Assembly: GCA_903902945.1 (NCBI GenBank)
Contig: CAIUWU010000253.1
Coordinates: 1-6,194, forward strand
Origin: an uncultured Pseudomonadota bacterium
GTDB taxonomy: Bacteria; Pseudomonadota; Gammaproteobacteria; Methylococcales; Methylomonadaceae
Direction: 5' to 3'
Length of the DNA: 6,194 nucleotides
In this document: positions 6,154 through 6,194 of the stretch, one piece after another
Position numbering within the stretch: position 1 is the stretch's first letter
How the letters are laid out: each line of letters opens with the position of its first letter
Notes under the pieces: model-generated
What the model was told of the DNA's origin: nothing
What the model saw: the letters and a program-made list of their open reading frames with translations, nothing else
The model's database searches: none
Program-made: the position numbers and the translations under genes

Positions 6154-6194
6154 AGTGTCCCGCGAAAATCCAGTGGCATTGACTTAAATTCGGC

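Noticed and set aside
5859..6179. Minus-strand 106-codon open frame containing RRPDLNRH
   Set aside because: It reads antisense across the terminator, tRNA-Leu and secG. PDLNRH-type peptides are a familiar artefact of translating the complement of tRNA-Leu genes.
6179..6184. TTGACT as the -35 of a downstream promoter
   Set aside because: It matches 5 of 6 consensus bases and lies after the terminator, where a promoter would make sense, but the -10 would fall beyond the window, so it cannot be supported.
1..6194. A mobile, defence or otherwise novel system
   Set aside because: Almost all of the window is accounted for by seven conserved housekeeping genes and one tRNA in an expected order. 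The gaps are short (the longest internal one is about 84 bases), and I found no direct repeats, integration sites or atypical genes.

Overview
The window is a stretch of housekeeping chromosome from a gammaproteobacterium. The order greA, yhbY (opposite strand), rlmE/ftsJ, ftsH, glmM, tpiA, secG, tRNA-Leu is the classical gammaproteobacterial arrangement, closest to the pseudomonad-type layout in which tpiA and secG follow glmM. Proteins align closely with my memory of the E. coli sequences. The base composition looks roughly half GC, and I would guess a methanotroph-like or pseudomonad-like lineage, but the genus cannot be fixed from the sequence alone. No mobile element, CRISPR array, phage gene or foreign-looking segment is visible.

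Layout. Bases 1-429 hold the 3' part of greA (the first ~16 codons lie outside), closed by an intrinsic terminator at 440-463. The convergent gene yhbY (468-734, minus) starts from GTG and is divergent from rlmE (781-1398). The 46-bp gap between them holds a perfect 8+8 bp palindrome whose arms read as -10-like hexamers on both strands. ftsH follows at 1483-3408, starting from a UUG that appears conserved with E. coli, and ends at a very good terminator with a UUCG tetraloop (3430-3457). glmM begins only 23 bases after that terminator; the folP gene that many gammaproteobacteria carry between ftsH and glmM is absent. A convincing sigma70-type promoter (4814-4842) precedes tpiA (4872-5618). secG (5640-5996) follows in the same apparent transcript, and tRNA-Leu(GAG) (6002-6086) starts five bases after the secG stop. 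A small GAAA-capped hairpin and a strong terminator (6120-6153) close the unit.

Function. The genes serve the transcription/translation core and the envelope: GreA rescues backtracked RNA polymerase, YhbY and RlmE act on the large ribosomal subunit, FtsH is the membrane-bound quality-control protease, GlmM supplies glucosamine-1-phosphate for peptidoglycan and LPS, TpiA is a central glycolytic enzyme and SecG is part of the protein translocon. All catalytic motifs I could check are intact. I found no previously undescribed system. The points most worth a second look are regulatory: the symmetric palindrome between yhbY and rlmE, how glmM is transcribed beyond the ftsH terminator, and processing of the secG-tRNA transcript.
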